41,796 nt of DNA from Mediterranea sp. (in: CFB group bacteria). Lineage in GTDB: Bacteria; Bacteroidota; Bacteroidia; Bacteroidales; Bacteroidaceae. The stretch is from NCBI GenBank assembly GCA_031261785.1, contig JAISIZ010000120.1:1-41796 (forward strand), given 5' to 3'. Below are positions 28,820 through 37,030 of the stretch, piece by piece (the stretch's first letter is position 1; each line of letters begins with the position of its first letter). The notes beneath the pieces are model-generated. The model saw only the letters and a list, made by a program, of their open reading frames with translations, made no database searches and was not told the DNA's origin. The position numbers and the translations under genes are program-made.

Positions 28820-28856
28820 AAAGCGAAGACCCCCCAGTGGATCTTCGCTTTTTTTG
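28820..28856. terminator. Bidirectional terminator between RRM gene and hsp20
   Basis: AAAGCGAAGA (28820-28829) pairs with TCTTCGCTTT (28842-28851). It is flanked by an A-rich run upstream and a T-run downstream, so it can act on both the plus-strand RRM transcript and the convergent minus-strand hsp20 transcript. Confidence 0.9.
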
Positions 28857-28884
28857 TTATTTATACGAGAACTCTGCTTCTCGC

Positions 28885-29337
28885 TTACCTGATTTCGATC
28901 TGCTTCTGTGCCTTTTTGGCCTCTTCAGCGGTGAACTTCGGCAGGCTGACGGTGAGCACGCCATTTTCTACGGAAGCGGCGATCTTCTCCTTGTCGACGT
29001 TGTCGGGCAGGATCATGGTCTGTTGGAACTTGGTGTACGAGAATTCGCGGCGCAGGTAGCGGCCCTCTCTCTTCTCGTCCCTCTTCTCTTCCTTGTCGTC
29101 CTTCCTGCACTCGCACTTCTTTTCCATATTCACCACGAGGTTGTTGTCCTCGTCGATGCGTACGTTGAAATCCTCCTTCGTCATGCCCGGAGCGGCAAGC
29201 TCGAGCTTATATCCTTTCTCGGTCTCAAATACGTTGATGGCAGGCGCGGTGGCGTTGGCCTTCGGCATCCAGTCGTAATCGAAAAAGTCGTTGAAAATAC
29301 TCGGTAACCAGTTTTGGTTTCTTCTAATCGGCATCAT
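28885..29337 (-). CDS. Hsp20/alpha-crystallin family small heat-shock protein
   Basis: This 150-aa cytosolic holdase chaperone binds unfolding proteins. The alpha-crystallin domain spans about residues 35-140, with YKLELAAPGMTKEDFNVRIDEDNNLVVNMEKK, LRREFSYTKFQQTMILPDNVD, and the closing VENGVLTVSLPK containing the conserved A/G-x-L motif. A Cys- and Lys-rich insertion (KKCECRKDDKEEKRDEKREG) sits in the loop. Two adjacent ATGs (29337, 29334) can start it. Upstream lies a 14-bp inverted repeat with GAC-N5-GTC symmetry, a candidate operator. Confidence 0.93.
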   Translation of the reverse strand: MMPIRRNQNWLPSIFNDFFDYDWMPKANATAPAINVFETEKGYKLELAAPGMTKEDFNVRIDEDNNLVVNMEKKCECRKDDKEEKRDEKREGRYLRREFSYTKFQQTMILPDNVDKEKIAASVENGVLTVSLPKFTAEEAKKAQKQIEIR

Positions 29338-29511
29338 AATTTGAATCTCCTATTATTAAGTTATACATTTTATTGTTATCGACGCACGAACAAGAGAGCT
29401 GTTTATCGGTCGGCAGGTTTGCTGCGCCTCCTCGCGTTTCGTTGTTCTTTTGTTTCGGCGTTCGTCTCTATGAAGGCAAAGGACGTGCCAAGGAAATAAA
29501 CGTGTGGCTTA

Positions 29512-29568
29512 CTGACGTTTTGTCGTTTAATGGTGCGCAAATAGGCGGATTGACCGACAAAACGTCAG
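29512..29568. promoter_or_regulatory. Perfect inverted repeat, candidate operator pair
   Basis: CTGACGTTTTGTCG (29512-29525) is repeated in reverse complement at 29555-29568, with a 29-nt spacer. Each arm itself contains the dyad GAC-N5-GTC. The arrangement of two dyads in a divergent promoter region suggests binding of a dimeric regulator controlling hsp20, the thioesterase, or both. Regulator identity is unknown. Confidence 0.6.
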
Positions 29569-29627
29569 AGAAAATGCCCGCTTTCACCGAATCCTTGGGC
29601 TATGCGCCGTGGCTTTTCCCTTCATCG

Positions 29628-29659
29628 TTTGCCACTGTGGGATATTCTGTGTACATTTG
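29628..29659 (+). promoter_or_regulatory. Promoter of the thioesterase gene
   Basis: TTTG (29628-29631) and TACATTTG (29652-29659) are 20 bp apart, matching the Bacteroidetes -33/-7 pattern except that the last base is G. The start codon at 29692 follows 32 bp later. Confidence 0.6.
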
Positions 29660-29691
29660 GGCGCTCAAAAATCAATAAAAGACGAGAATTT

Positions 29692-30183
29692 ATGAAGAAG
29701 ATCATCAATCCGTGGAAGGATGAGGAGGGCTACTGCTGTTTCGGCTGCGCCCCCAACAACGAGCGGGGCGTGAAGATGGAGTTCTACGAGGATGGCGACG
29801 AGATCGTCAGCATCTGGAAGCCCCGTCCCGAGTACCAAGGCTGGATCGACACGCTGCACGGCGGCATACAGGCGGTGCTGCTCGACGAGATCTGCGCTTG
29901 GGTGATCCTCCGTAAGCTGCAAACCACCGGCGTGACCTCGAAGATGGAGACGCGCTACCGCAAGCCCGTCGATACGCGCGATTCGCACGTCGTGCTACGC
30001 GCCTTCATCAAGGAGCGGAAGCGCAACGTCGTCATCGTCGAAGCCAGGCTGTACGACAAGGACGGCGCGCTATGCACTGAGGCCACGTGCACCTATTTCA
30101 CCTTTGCCAGGGAGAAAGCCAGCGAAGAGATGCATTTCTTGGCGTGCGACGTGGAACCCGAGGAGATTCTGCCGTTAATTTGA
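29692..30183 (+). CDS. PaaI-type hotdog-fold thioesterase
   Basis: This 163-aa hotdog-fold protein is of the PaaI/YiiD acyl-CoA thioesterase kind. The central helix region WIDTLHGGIQAVLLDEICAWVIL carries the His-Gly-Gly and Asp-Glu typical of PaaI-like active sites, and strand segments (SKMETRYRKPV, VVIVEARLYDKDGALCTEATCTYF) follow. The N-terminus has a CCFGCAPNNERG cluster found in a subgroup. The ATG at 29692 is preferred over the upstream in-frame one at 29602, which would place the -7 box inside the gene. Substrate unknown. Confidence 0.85.
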   Translation: MKKIINPWKDEEGYCCFGCAPNNERGVKMEFYEDGDEIVSIWKPRPEYQGWIDTLHGGIQAVLLDEICAWVILRKLQTTGVTSKMETRYRKPVDTRDSHVVLRAFIKERKRNVVIVEARLYDKDGALCTEATCTYFTFAREKASEEMHFLACDVEPEEILPLI

Positions 30184-30212
30184 TGCCGAAAGCCGTTTTT
30201 CGCTGATAAATG

Positions 30213-30245
30213 TTTGGCCATGTCGGGCGGAAGCTTTACTTTTGT
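30213..30245 (+). promoter_or_regulatory. Promoter of the his operon
   Basis: TTTG (30213-30216) and TACTTTTGT (30237-30245) are 20 bp apart, an excellent match to the Bacteroidetes -33/-7 consensus. Transcription would begin just before the leader peptide. Confidence 0.75.
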
Positions 30246-30267
30246 CGCAAATTAATAGGAAAATCGC

Positions 30268-30312
30268 ATGGAATATATCAAGGTATGCTATCATCATTCA
30301 CTCGGCGAGTAA
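30268..30312 (+). CDS. hisL: his operon leader peptide (14 aa, tandem His)
   Basis: A short open frame encodes MEYIKVCYHHSLGE, with two adjacent histidine codons at 30292-30297, directly between the his promoter and the attenuator terminator. Its translation would sense histidyl-tRNA supply. Only two His codons are present, against seven in the enterobacterial hisL, but position and the overlapping RNA elements support the call. The symbol is by analogy. Confidence 0.65.
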   Translation: MEYIKVCYHHSLGE

Positions 30313-30400
30313 CTCGGCGGGTCGTTGGTAGTTGTGTATTTCTTGCGTGGAAATTTAGCTCATGAAGGCTCGCCGGGACGTTGGTGAGCCTTCTTTTTTT
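30303..30400 (+). promoter_or_regulatory. Histidine attenuator: antiterminator and terminator
   Basis: Terminator: GAAGGCTCGCC (30364-30374) pairs with GGTGAGCCTTC (30383-30393, one G-U pair) followed by TTTTTTT (30394-30400). The 5' arm's CTCGCCG (30369-30375) can pair instead with CGGCGGG (30315-30321, one G-U) or CGGCGAG (30303-30309). A ribosome finishing at the leader stop (30310-30312) would cover 30315-30321 and let the terminator form. A ribosome stalled at the His codons would leave it free to pair as antiterminator. Confidence 0.7.
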
Positions 30401-30417
30401 AATAAATTAGGAATAAT

Positions 30418-31269
30418 ATGCTAAGAATCGCTGTGCAGGCCAAAGGGCGCCTGTTCGAAGAAACGATGGCTCTGTTCGAGGAATCGGACATCAAGCTAAG
30501 CACCACCAAGCGGACGTTGCTGGTGCAATCCCCCAACTTCCCCATCGAGGTGTTGTTCCTCCGCGACGATGACATCCCGCAGACGGTGGCCACTGGCGTG
30601 GCCGACCTCGGCGTGGTGGGCGAGAACGAGTTCGTGGAGAAGGGCGAGGACGCCGAAATCGTGAAGCGCCTCGGCTTCAGCAAGTGCCGCCTCGCGCTGG
30701 CTTTGCCCAAAGACATCGACTACCCCGGCCTGCGGTGGTTCGAGGGGAAGAAGATCGCCACCTCGTACCCCGTCATCCTGCGCCGTTTCCTGGCCGAGCG
30801 GGGCGTGAACGCCGAGATACACGTTATCACCGGCTCGGTGGAAGTCTCGCCGGGTATCGGCCTGGCCGACGCCATCTTCGACATCGTAAGTTCCGGCTCC
30901 ACCCTGGTGAGCAACCGCCTGAAGGAGGTCGAAGTGGTGATGCGTTCGGAAGCCCTGCTCATCGGCAACAAAGGGCTGGACGACGAGAAGCGCGAGGTGC
31001 TCGACGAGCTGCTCTTTCGCATGAATGCCGTAAAGGCCGCCGAAGACAAGAAATACGTGCTGATGAACGCCCCGAAGGAGAAGCTCGACGAAATCATCGC
31101 CGTGCTGCCCGGCATGAAAAGCCCCACCGTGATGCCTCTGGCGCAAGAGGGCTGGTGCTCGGTGCATACCGTGCTCGACGAGAAGCGATTCTGGGAAATC
31201 ATCGGCAAGCTGAAGGGGCTGGGTGCTGAAGGCATACTGGTGCTGCCCATCGAGAAGATGATCGTGTAA
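30418..31269 (+). CDS. hisG: ATP phosphoribosyltransferase (long form)
   Basis: This 283-aa cytosolic enzyme makes the first committed step of histidine synthesis: ATP + PRPP to phosphoribosyl-ATP. Family segments are LRIAVQAKGRLFEETM at the start, VGENEFVEKGED and the PRPP-binding stretch DAIFDIVSSGSTLVSNRL. The extra C-terminal part (about residues 205-283, ending GILVLPIEKM) is the ACT-like regulatory domain of the long form, which gives feedback inhibition by histidine without HisZ. First gene of the operon, 18 bp after the attenuator T-tract. Confidence 0.96.
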   Translation: MLRIAVQAKGRLFEETMALFEESDIKLSTTKRTLLVQSPNFPIEVLFLRDDDIPQTVATGVADLGVVGENEFVEKGEDAEIVKRLGFSKCRLALALPKDIDYPGLRWFEGKKIATSYPVILRRFLAERGVNAEIHVITGSVEVSPGIGLADAIFDIVSSGSTLVSNRLKEVEVVMRSEALLIGNKGLDDEKREVLDELLFRMNAVKAAEDKKYVLMNAPKEKLDEIIAVLPGMKSPTVMPLAQEGWCSVHTVLDEKRFWEIIGKLKGLGAEGILVLPIEKMIV

Positions 31270-31302
31270 CCTCTCCTCACAAGAAAAGAAAACGACGAAA
31301 AG

Positions 31303-32592
31303 ATGAAACTGATAGAATATCCGCCAAGAGCGGAGTGGGACGAGCTGCTGCGACGCCCCGCGCTGGATACGGAACGCCTGTTTGGCACCGTGCGTACGAT
31401 AATAGATAAGGTAAGGGAGGAGGGCGACCGCGCGGTGATGGCCTACGAGCGCGAATTCGACCACGCGTCGCTCTCCTCGCTCGCCGTCAGCCCCGAGGAG
31501 ATGGACACCGCCGAAGCCTTGGTGAGCGACGAGTTGAAGGCCGCCCTGGCCCTGGCCCGGGAGAACATCGAGACCTTCCACGCCGCGCAGCGTTTCACGG
31601 GGCGGCGGGTGGAGACACGCCCGGGTGTCGTCTGCTGGCAGAAGGCTGTCGCCATCGAGAAGGTAGGCCTCTATATCCCCGGAGGCACGGCGCCCCTTTT
31701 CTCCACCGTGTTGATGCTGGCCGTGCCCGCGCGTATCGCGGGATGTGGGGAGGTGGTACTTTGCACGCCGCCCGACAGCGACGGACGCATCCATCCCGCC
31801 ATCCTCCTGGCCGCCCGCATGGCAGGTGTCACTCGGGTGTTCAAGGCTGGAGGCGTGCAAGCCATAGCCGCCATGGCCTACGGCACGGAAAGCGTCCCGA
31901 AGGTCTACAAGATATTCGGTCCGGGCAACCAGTACGTCACCGCCGCCAAGCAGTTGGTAGGCCTGCGCGACGTCGCCATCGATATGCCTGCCGGACCTTC
32001 CGAAGTGGAGGTGTTGGCCGACGCCTCGGCACGTCCGGAATTCGTGGCCGCCGACCTGCTGTCGCAAGCCGAGCACGGTGCCGACAGCCAGGTGCTGCTC
32101 GTCACCACCTCCAGCCGCTTGCTCGCCGACGTGCGGACCGAGGTGGAGCGCCAGCTGGCCCGCCTGCCCCGGCGCGACATCGCCGCACGTGCGCTGGACA
32201 ACAGCAAGCTGGTGCTGGTCCGCTCGATGGACGAGGCTATCGGGCTGACTAACGCCTACGCTCCCGAACACCTCATCGTCGAGACCGACAACTACGTCGA
32301 GGTGGCCGAGCGGGTGACCAACGCCGGATCCGTATTCCTCGGACCATTCACTCCCGAGAGCGCCGGCGACTACGCTTCGGGCACCAACCATACCTTGCCC
32401 ACCAACGGATACGCCAAGGCGTACAGCGGCGTGAGCCTCGACAGCTTCATCCGCAAGATTACCTTCCAGGAGATACGCCCAGAGGGGATTGCGGACATCG
32501 GCCCGGCCATCGAGCTGATGGCGGAGAACGAACGGCTTCATGCCCACCGCAACGCCGTCAGCGTCAGGCTGGAGGCCATCCGCGGCAAGTAA
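31303..32592 (+). CDS. hisD: Histidinol dehydrogenase
   Basis: This 429-aa zinc enzyme oxidises L-histidinol to L-histidine with 2 NAD+, the last steps of the pathway. Diagnostic segments are VGLYIPGGTAPLFSTVLMLAVPA, YKIFGPGNQYVTAAKQLV, DMPAGPSEVEVLAD, LLSQAEHGADSQ (zinc Gln/His) and the C-terminal YAPEHLIVE and GTNHTLPTNGYAK. It follows hisG by 33 bp and precedes hisC. Complete. Confidence 0.97.
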   Translation: MKLIEYPPRAEWDELLRRPALDTERLFGTVRTIIDKVREEGDRAVMAYEREFDHASLSSLAVSPEEMDTAEALVSDELKAALALARENIETFHAAQRFTGRRVETRPGVVCWQKAVAIEKVGLYIPGGTAPLFSTVLMLAVPARIAGCGEVVLCTPPDSDGRIHPAILLAARMAGVTRVFKAGGVQAIAAMAYGTESVPKVYKIFGPGNQYVTAAKQLVGLRDVAIDMPAGPSEVEVLADASARPEFVAADLLSQAEHGADSQVLLVTTSSRLLADVRTEVERQLARLPRRDIAARALDNSKLVLVRSMDEAIGLTNAYAPEHLIVETDNYVEVAERVTNAGSVFLGPFTPESAGDYASGTNHTLPTNGYAKAYSGVSLDSFIRKITFQEIRPEGIADIGPAIELMAENERLHAHRNAVSVRLEAIRGK

Positions 32593-32640
32593 ATGTCTTT
32601 ATCATCACTACCCTCAACGCACCGATATTCCCCAAGAGAA

Positions 32641-33681
32641 ATGAAAACATTGCAGGAACTTACCCGCCCCAATATATGGAAGCTGAAACCCTACTCATCG
32701 GCACGCGACGAGTACAAGGGAGCCACGGCCTCCGTCTTCCTCGACGCCAACGAGAATCCCTACAACTCACCGCACAACCGCTATCCCGACCCCATGCAAC
32801 GCGACCTGAAGGCGCTGCTGGCCAAGCAGAAGAAGGTGGACACCGCACGTGTCTTTCTTGGCAACGGCAGCGACGAGGCCATCGATCTCGTCTTCCGCGT
32901 CTTCTGCGAGCCTGATCGCGACAACGTGGTGGCCATCGATCCCACCTACGGCATGTACCAGGTATGCGCCGAGGTCAACAACGTGGAATACCGCAAGGTG
33001 CTGCTCGACGATGACTTTCAGTTCTCGGCCGACGCCCTGCTGGCCGCTACCGACGAGCGCACCAAGCTCATCTTCGTCTGCTCGCCCAACAACCCCACGG
33101 GCAACGACCTTAACCATGCGGAGATTGAACGGCTCGTCCGTGCGTTCGACGGGCTGGTGGTGCTCGACGAAGCGTACAACGACTTCTCCGACCAACCCTC
33201 TTTCCTCGCCCGGCTCGACGAGTTGCCCAACCTCATCGTCCTGCAGACCTTCTCCAAGGCGTGGGGATGCGCCGGCATACGGCTGGGTATGGCGTTCGCC
33301 TCGGAAGAGATCATCGCGTTGATGAACAAGATAAAATACCCCTATAACGTCAACCAGCTGACGCAGGGCGAGGCTATCTCCATGCTGCACCGTCACTACG
33401 AGATCGAACGCTGGGTGCGGACACTGAAGGAGGAGCGCGAATGCCTCGAGCGGGCCTTCGGGCGGCTCCCCTGCACGGTGAAGCTTTTCCCCTCGAACGC
33501 CAATTTCTTCCTGGCGCGCGTCACCGACGCCGTAGGCATCTACAACTACTTAGTGGGCGAGGGCATCATCGTGCGCAACCGCCACACCGTCTCGCTCTGC
33601 CGCGACTGCCTCCGCGTCACTGTCGGCACCCGCTTAGAGAACGACAAGCTGATCGAGGCGCTCAAACGTTACAACGCATAA
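32641..33681 (+). CDS. hisC: Histidinol-phosphate aminotransferase
   Basis: This 346-aa PLP enzyme converts imidazole-acetol phosphate and glutamate to histidinol phosphate. The substrate-side NENPY loop ([18 protein letters not shown]) is present. The PLP site shows CSPNNPTGN and the Schiff-base Lys in [15 protein letters not shown]. The ATG at 32641 gives the usual [20 protein letters not shown] start; an upstream in-frame ATG at 32593 would add 16 residues of low-quality sequence and is rejected. hisB follows 14 bp downstream. Confidence 0.96.
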   Translation: MKTLQELTRPNIWKLKPYSSARDEYKGATASVFLDANENPYNSPHNRYPDPMQRDLKALLAKQKKVDTARVFLGNGSDEAIDLVFRVFCEPDRDNVVAIDPTYGMYQVCAEVNNVEYRKVLLDDDFQFSADALLAATDERTKLIFVCSPNNPTGNDLNHAEIERLVRAFDGLVVLDEAYNDFSDQPSFLARLDELPNLIVLQTFSKAWGCAGIRLGMAFASEEIIALMNKIKYPYNVNQLTQGEAISMLHRHYEIERWVRTLKEERECLERAFGRLPCTVKLFPSNANFFLARVTDAVGIYNYLVGEGIIVRNRHTVSLCRDCLRVTVGTRLENDKLIEALKRYNA

Positions 33682-33695
33682 TCCCCCCGACCAAG

Positions 33696-34817
33696 ATGAA
33701 AAAGAAGATACTCTTTATCGACCGCGACGGGACGCTCGTCATCGAGCCGCCCGTTGACTACCAGCTCGACGCGCTGGAGAAGCTGGAGTTCTATCCCGGC
33801 GTGTTCCGCAACCTCGGATTCATCCGCGAGAAGCTCGACTTCGAGTTCGTGATGGTCACCAACCAGGACGGACTGGGCACCGACGCCTTTCCCGAGGCGA
33901 CCTTCTGGCCCCCCCACCAGATGATGCTCCGCACGCTCGAGGGCGAAGGTATCCACTTCGACGACATCCTTATCGACCGCAGCTTGCCCGCCGACAACGC
34001 CCCCACGCGCAAACCCCGCACGGGCATGCTGACGAAGTACGTCGACAACCCCGAATACGATCTCGCCGCCAGCTTCGTGATAGGCGACCGCCCCACCGAC
34101 GTGGAGCTGGCCCGCAACCTCGGCTGTCGGGCCATCTACCTGCAAGCCTCGGCCGACACGCTGCCCAACGAGCTGCGCCCCGTCTGCGCCCTGGCCACTA
34201 CCGAATGGAGCCGCGTGGCCGACTTCCTCTTCGCCGGCGAGCGAAGGGCGGAAGTGCGACGCGCCACAAAGGAGACCGACATCCGCGTAGCCATCGACAT
34301 CGACGGCAACGGTTCCTGCCGCATCTCCACCGGCTTGGGCTTCTTCGACCACATGCTCGAACAAATCGGTAAGCACTCGGGCATGGACCTCACCATACAG
34401 GTCGAAGGCGACCTGCAGGTCGACGAGCACCACACCATTGAGGACACCGCCATCGCCCTGGGCGAGTGCATCTATCGGGCCTTGGGCAGCAAGCGGGGCA
34501 TCGAACGCTACGGATTCAGCCTGCCTATGGACGATTGCCTTTGCCAGGTCTGCCTCGACTTTGGCGGCCGCCCATGGCTGGTCTGGGACGCCGAATTCCG
34601 GCGCGAGAAGATCGGCGACATGCCCACCGAGATGTTCCTCCACTTCTTCAAGTCGCTCAGCGATTCGGCCAAGATGAACCTCAACATCAAGGCCGAGGGA
34701 CAGAACGAGCACCACAAGATAGAGGGTATCTTCAAAGCCCTCGCCCGCGCCTTGAAGATGGCTGTGCGACGGGATATCTACCGCTTCGAGCTGCCTTCGA
34801 GCAAGGGGGTTTTGTAA
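33696..34817 (+). CDS. hisB: Bifunctional histidinol-phosphatase / imidazoleglycerol-phosphate dehydratase
   Basis: This 373-aa fused enzyme has two domains. The N-terminal HAD phosphatase (about 1-165) carries FIDRDGTLV (catalytic Asp pair), [10 protein letters not shown] and [13 protein letters not shown]; it hydrolyses histidinol phosphate. The C-terminal dehydratase (about 180-373) carries [31 protein letters not shown] and [18 protein letters not shown] metal-binding histidines. The ATG at 33696 starts the HAD domain. Last gene of this his cluster; hisA, hisF, hisH and hisI(E) are not in the window. A copy of the TTGAGAATTGAGAATT repeat begins at its stop codon. Confidence 0.96.
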   Translation: MKKKILFIDRDGTLVIEPPVDYQLDALEKLEFYPGVFRNLGFIREKLDFEFVMVTNQDGLGTDAFPEATFWPPHQMMLRTLEGEGIHFDDILIDRSLPADNAPTRKPRTGMLTKYVDNPEYDLAASFVIGDRPTDVELARNLGCRAIYLQASADTLPNELRPVCALATTEWSRVADFLFAGERRAEVRRATKETDIRVAIDIDGNGSCRISTGLGFFDHMLEQIGKHSGMDLTIQVEGDLQVDEHHTIEDTAIALGECIYRALGSKRGIERYGFSLPMDDCLCQVCLDFGGRPWLVWDAEFRREKIGDMPTEMFLHFFKSLSDSAKMNLNIKAEGQNEHHKIEGIFKALARALKMAVRRDIYRFELPSSKGVL

Positions 34818-34853
34818 ATTGAGAATTGAGAATTAAAAATTAAAAAATGATAG
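34816..34853. repeat. Third copy of the TTGAGAATTGAGAATT intergenic repeat
   Basis: AAATTGAGAATTGAGAATTA followed by an A-rich stretch ending GATAG matches the arms of the element at 14048-14241. Only one arm is seen here; no inverted partner is obvious before the next gene. Confidence 0.7.
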
Positions 34854-34944
34854 CCTTGACTTTTGCCGGTTTCTCCTTGGGATCCTTCTCCACTTGTCTT
34901 CTTTCGACTGAAGCTGCGGAAGTTTGGGAAATAAAACTAAAACG

Positions 34945-35532
34945 ATGAAAACATTCGCAACTTCTTGGCGATCGCTCTCGCTTTGCTTGATCCTCACGCT
35001 TGCCGTGGCGCTCCCGGCCTGCGGGCAAAAGGCCGTCCCGACGGCGGAGAAGATCACGCTCGAGCATAGCGGACTGTCCAACCTTTACAAGATCGACGAC
35101 GGCGTGTATCGCTCCGAGCAGCCCGAGGCCGCCGACTTCCGCGCGTTGCAGAAGCTGGGTATCAAGGAGGTACTCAACCTCCGCCGTTTCCACAGTGACG
35201 ACGACGAAGCCACTGGTACCACCTTGCGCCTGCACCGCCTCAAGACGCGGGCCGGCGCGCTGAGCGAGGACGACCTCGTGGCCGCGCTCCGCCTCATCAA
35301 GAATCGTCAAGGCCCCATACTCATCCATTGCCATCACGGCTCCGACCGCACGGGAGCTGTCTGCGCCATGTACCGCGTCGTCTTCCAGGGCATGAGCAAG
35401 GACGACGCCATCCGGGAGATGACCCAGGGCGGATTCGGCTTCCACGGCATCTACCGCAACATCATCCGGCTCATCGAGAAGATCGACGTGGAAAGCGTCA
35501 AGGACAAGCTGGGACTGAAGGCGGCGGCTTGA
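34945..35532 (+). CDS. Dual-specificity protein phosphatase-like lipoprotein
   Basis: This roughly 195-aa exported protein has a signal sequence ending in a lipobox-like ALPACGQ and a cysteine-phosphatase domain. The signature loop HCHHGSDRTGAV provides the catalytic Cys and the Arg of C-x5-R. The general-acid Asp is probably in the preceding loop (around NLRRFHSDDDE). Such tyrosine-phosphatase-like proteins dephosphorylate proteins, sugars or phosphoinositides. An extracytoplasmic location makes a nutrient or surface substrate more likely (inference). The ATG at 34945 begins the signal peptide; an ATG seven codons upstream is disfavoured. Confidence 0.82.
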   Translation: MKTFATSWRSLSLCLILTLAVALPACGQKAVPTAEKITLEHSGLSNLYKIDDGVYRSEQPEAADFRALQKLGIKEVLNLRRFHSDDDEATGTTLRLHRLKTRAGALSEDDLVAALRLIKNRQGPILIHCHHGSDRTGAVCAMYRVVFQGMSKDDAIREMTQGGFGFHGIYRNIIRLIEKIDVESVKDKLGLKAAA

Positions 35533-35863
35533 AACGTTCTTCCAGCTCGGTCTCGGCTGGGAACAGCATGAGCAAGCTCTTTTGGAGGATAAACGTAATT
35601 TCTCTATCACACCTAAGAGGGGCATACATGGAACTCGTCCCTTGATTTTCCTTGAAAAAAGAACGGACTTCTGAAAATAATGTGGTACCTTTGTTGAAAG
35701 ACATGGGATAATCGTTTATTGTTTCGACACACAAATATACAAGATCCCAGCTGTTTGCGGGAATATTCCATCGTCTTTTTTGTTACAAATTTACTTACGA
35801 AAGCTCATGTCTATCCAATTAATATTCATGGAATAAAAAAACAGACTTTAAAAATTAGGTATT
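35533..35863. other. Intergenic region before unknown lipoprotein
   Basis: This gap of about 330 bp contains no convincing gene. A TACCTTTGT box (35686-35694) matches TAnnTTTGy and could serve the downstream lipoprotein with an untranslated leader of about 160 nt. A minus-strand open frame overlapping the phosphatase end (35498-35734) lacks family features and is not called. Confidence 0.45.
35686..35694 (+). promoter_or_regulatory. -7 promoter box upstream of unknown lipoprotein
   Basis: TACCTTTGT fits TAnnTTTGy. No TTTG is seen at 19-21 bp upstream, and the gene begins about 170 bp later, so the assignment is tentative. Confidence 0.4.
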
Positions 35864-37030
35864 ATGAAGAAGGTATTATTGATGGCTATGTTTGGCATAT
35901 TGTTGTGCCTCGCGTTGGTTTCATGTTCGGACCATTCGCTGAAAAATGCTAAATACTATGGGACTGGATATTTCCCCAATTACCCTGATGTGATTTCCTC
36001 GTGGATTCTCACAGAGAGTGACTTGGATTTGACTGCTGATTTTGAGCCCAATACATTTGCATTTCGGCATTTCCAACCTGACACCCTGAACCCTGGGCAA
36101 TTTATCTTCGCCCAACCAATGGCGTTCATCCTAAATGATGAAGACAACAAAAAGTATCGTTATATGGGAGTTCCCGCTCTGGGTACGGCAAAAAAGCTCA
36201 ACGAGGCGAGGACGGTTGCACTCGTGTCGCTCAAATCGGGAAAAACAATTTCGCAAAATCCCGACAGCGCCTACCGGCATAGCATCCACATCCGGTTTTA
36301 CGACATTACGGGCGGCAAGAGTGGGCAGCTGGGCGACATGGCCAGCTATGAAAACGTCCATTACAGCGACGAGCATTATTCGGCCGATTACGCGCAGGGC
36401 CGCAACGAGATATTCGACAAGGCCGTTACCTTTATCGCTAAGATCAAGAAAGGTACGCATGAAACAAACTCCATCGCCGTCATGCGCGACAACATCCGTT
36501 GCTTAAGCAGTGGACGGCTGTCTGCGCTGTACGATAGCCTGCAAAACCAACCGGAGATTGCCGATATGCTCGATTCGGATCTGGCGTATGACCAGAGAAC
36601 CGACCGCCCCAGTCTGGGGCGTTGGCAAAAGCTCGGATACCGGACGCGGGATGTAATGGCCGTGGCGTGGTTGAAGAAAGAAAAAGTGCAGGGTGCCCCT
36701 GACGCGGTCAACCTCTTCGATGTACACCTTCTCTCACCGAAAGTTTTTTGCCAGGCTGCGGATGAAAAATCGCTCATCGCGCTTATCGATAAACCCGGAA
36801 TAGGGGAAGTGGTAACTTATCAGAATGGTTCGCAGGGTTTTGGCTCTGTTTATAAAATCTATCTGGTCGATATCTCGACCATGGAGATGGTGGCCGTTTA
36901 TAAGCATAGGCTCAATCCACCCCAATCTATCATCGTTAGATCGGGTAGTTCCTCGAGTAACGTTTCGAAGCTTGACACTAACTGGATGCTGCAATACTTG
37001 GTTAAATACGAACAGCGTGCGCGGAAATAA
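35864..37030 (+). CDS. Lipoprotein of unknown function
   Basis: This 388-aa protein has a signal peptide with lipobox (LLCLALVSCSD; Cys at about residue 21), so it is predicted to be exported and lipidated. The mature part has no domain I recognise. It is of mixed alpha/beta character with a Thr/Ser-poor, Tyr-rich middle (YENVHYSDEHYSADYAQGRNEIFDKAV) and a C-terminal YLVKYEQRARK. Lower GC than the his genes. It ends before the AT-rich convergent region that leads into the minus-strand defence-like operon. Confidence 0.75.
   Translation: MKKVLLMAMFGILLCLALVSCSDHSLKNAKYYGTGYFPNYPDVISSWILTESDLDLTADFEPNTFAFRHFQPDTLNPGQFIFAQPMAFILNDEDNKKYRYMGVPALGTAKKLNEARTVALVSLKSGKTISQNPDSAYRHSIHIRFYDITGGKSGQLGDMASYENVHYSDEHYSADYAQGRNEIFDKAVTFIAKIKKGTHETNSIAVMRDNIRCLSSGRLSALYDSLQNQPEIADMLDSDLAYDQRTDRPSLGRWQKLGYRTRDVMAVAWLKKEKVQGAPDAVNLFDVHLLSPKVFCQAADEKSLIALIDKPGIGEVVTYQNGSQGFGSVYKIYLVDISTMEMVAVYKHRLNPPQSIIVRSGSSSSNVSKLDTNWMLQYLVKYEQRARK

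Larger units (their letters stand above)
29338..29691. other. Divergent intergenic region hsp20 / thioesterase
   Basis: This region of about 350 bp contains no credible gene. It holds a perfect 14-bp inverted repeat (29512-29525 / 29555-29568) and a promoter for the thioesterase gene (29628-29659), each listed separately. No match to the -7 consensus could be found for hsp20. Confidence 0.55.

Noticed and set aside
30496..32547. Long minus-strand open frame (683 codons) antisense to hisG/hisD
   Set aside because: It is a high-GC shadow of two well-conserved plus-strand genes, low in recognisable motifs and rich in His/Gly/Val from complementary codons.
35498..35734. 78-codon minus-strand frame between the phosphatase and the unknown lipoprotein
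   Set aside because: No recognisable family or partner, overlaps the phosphatase 3' end; insufficient support.
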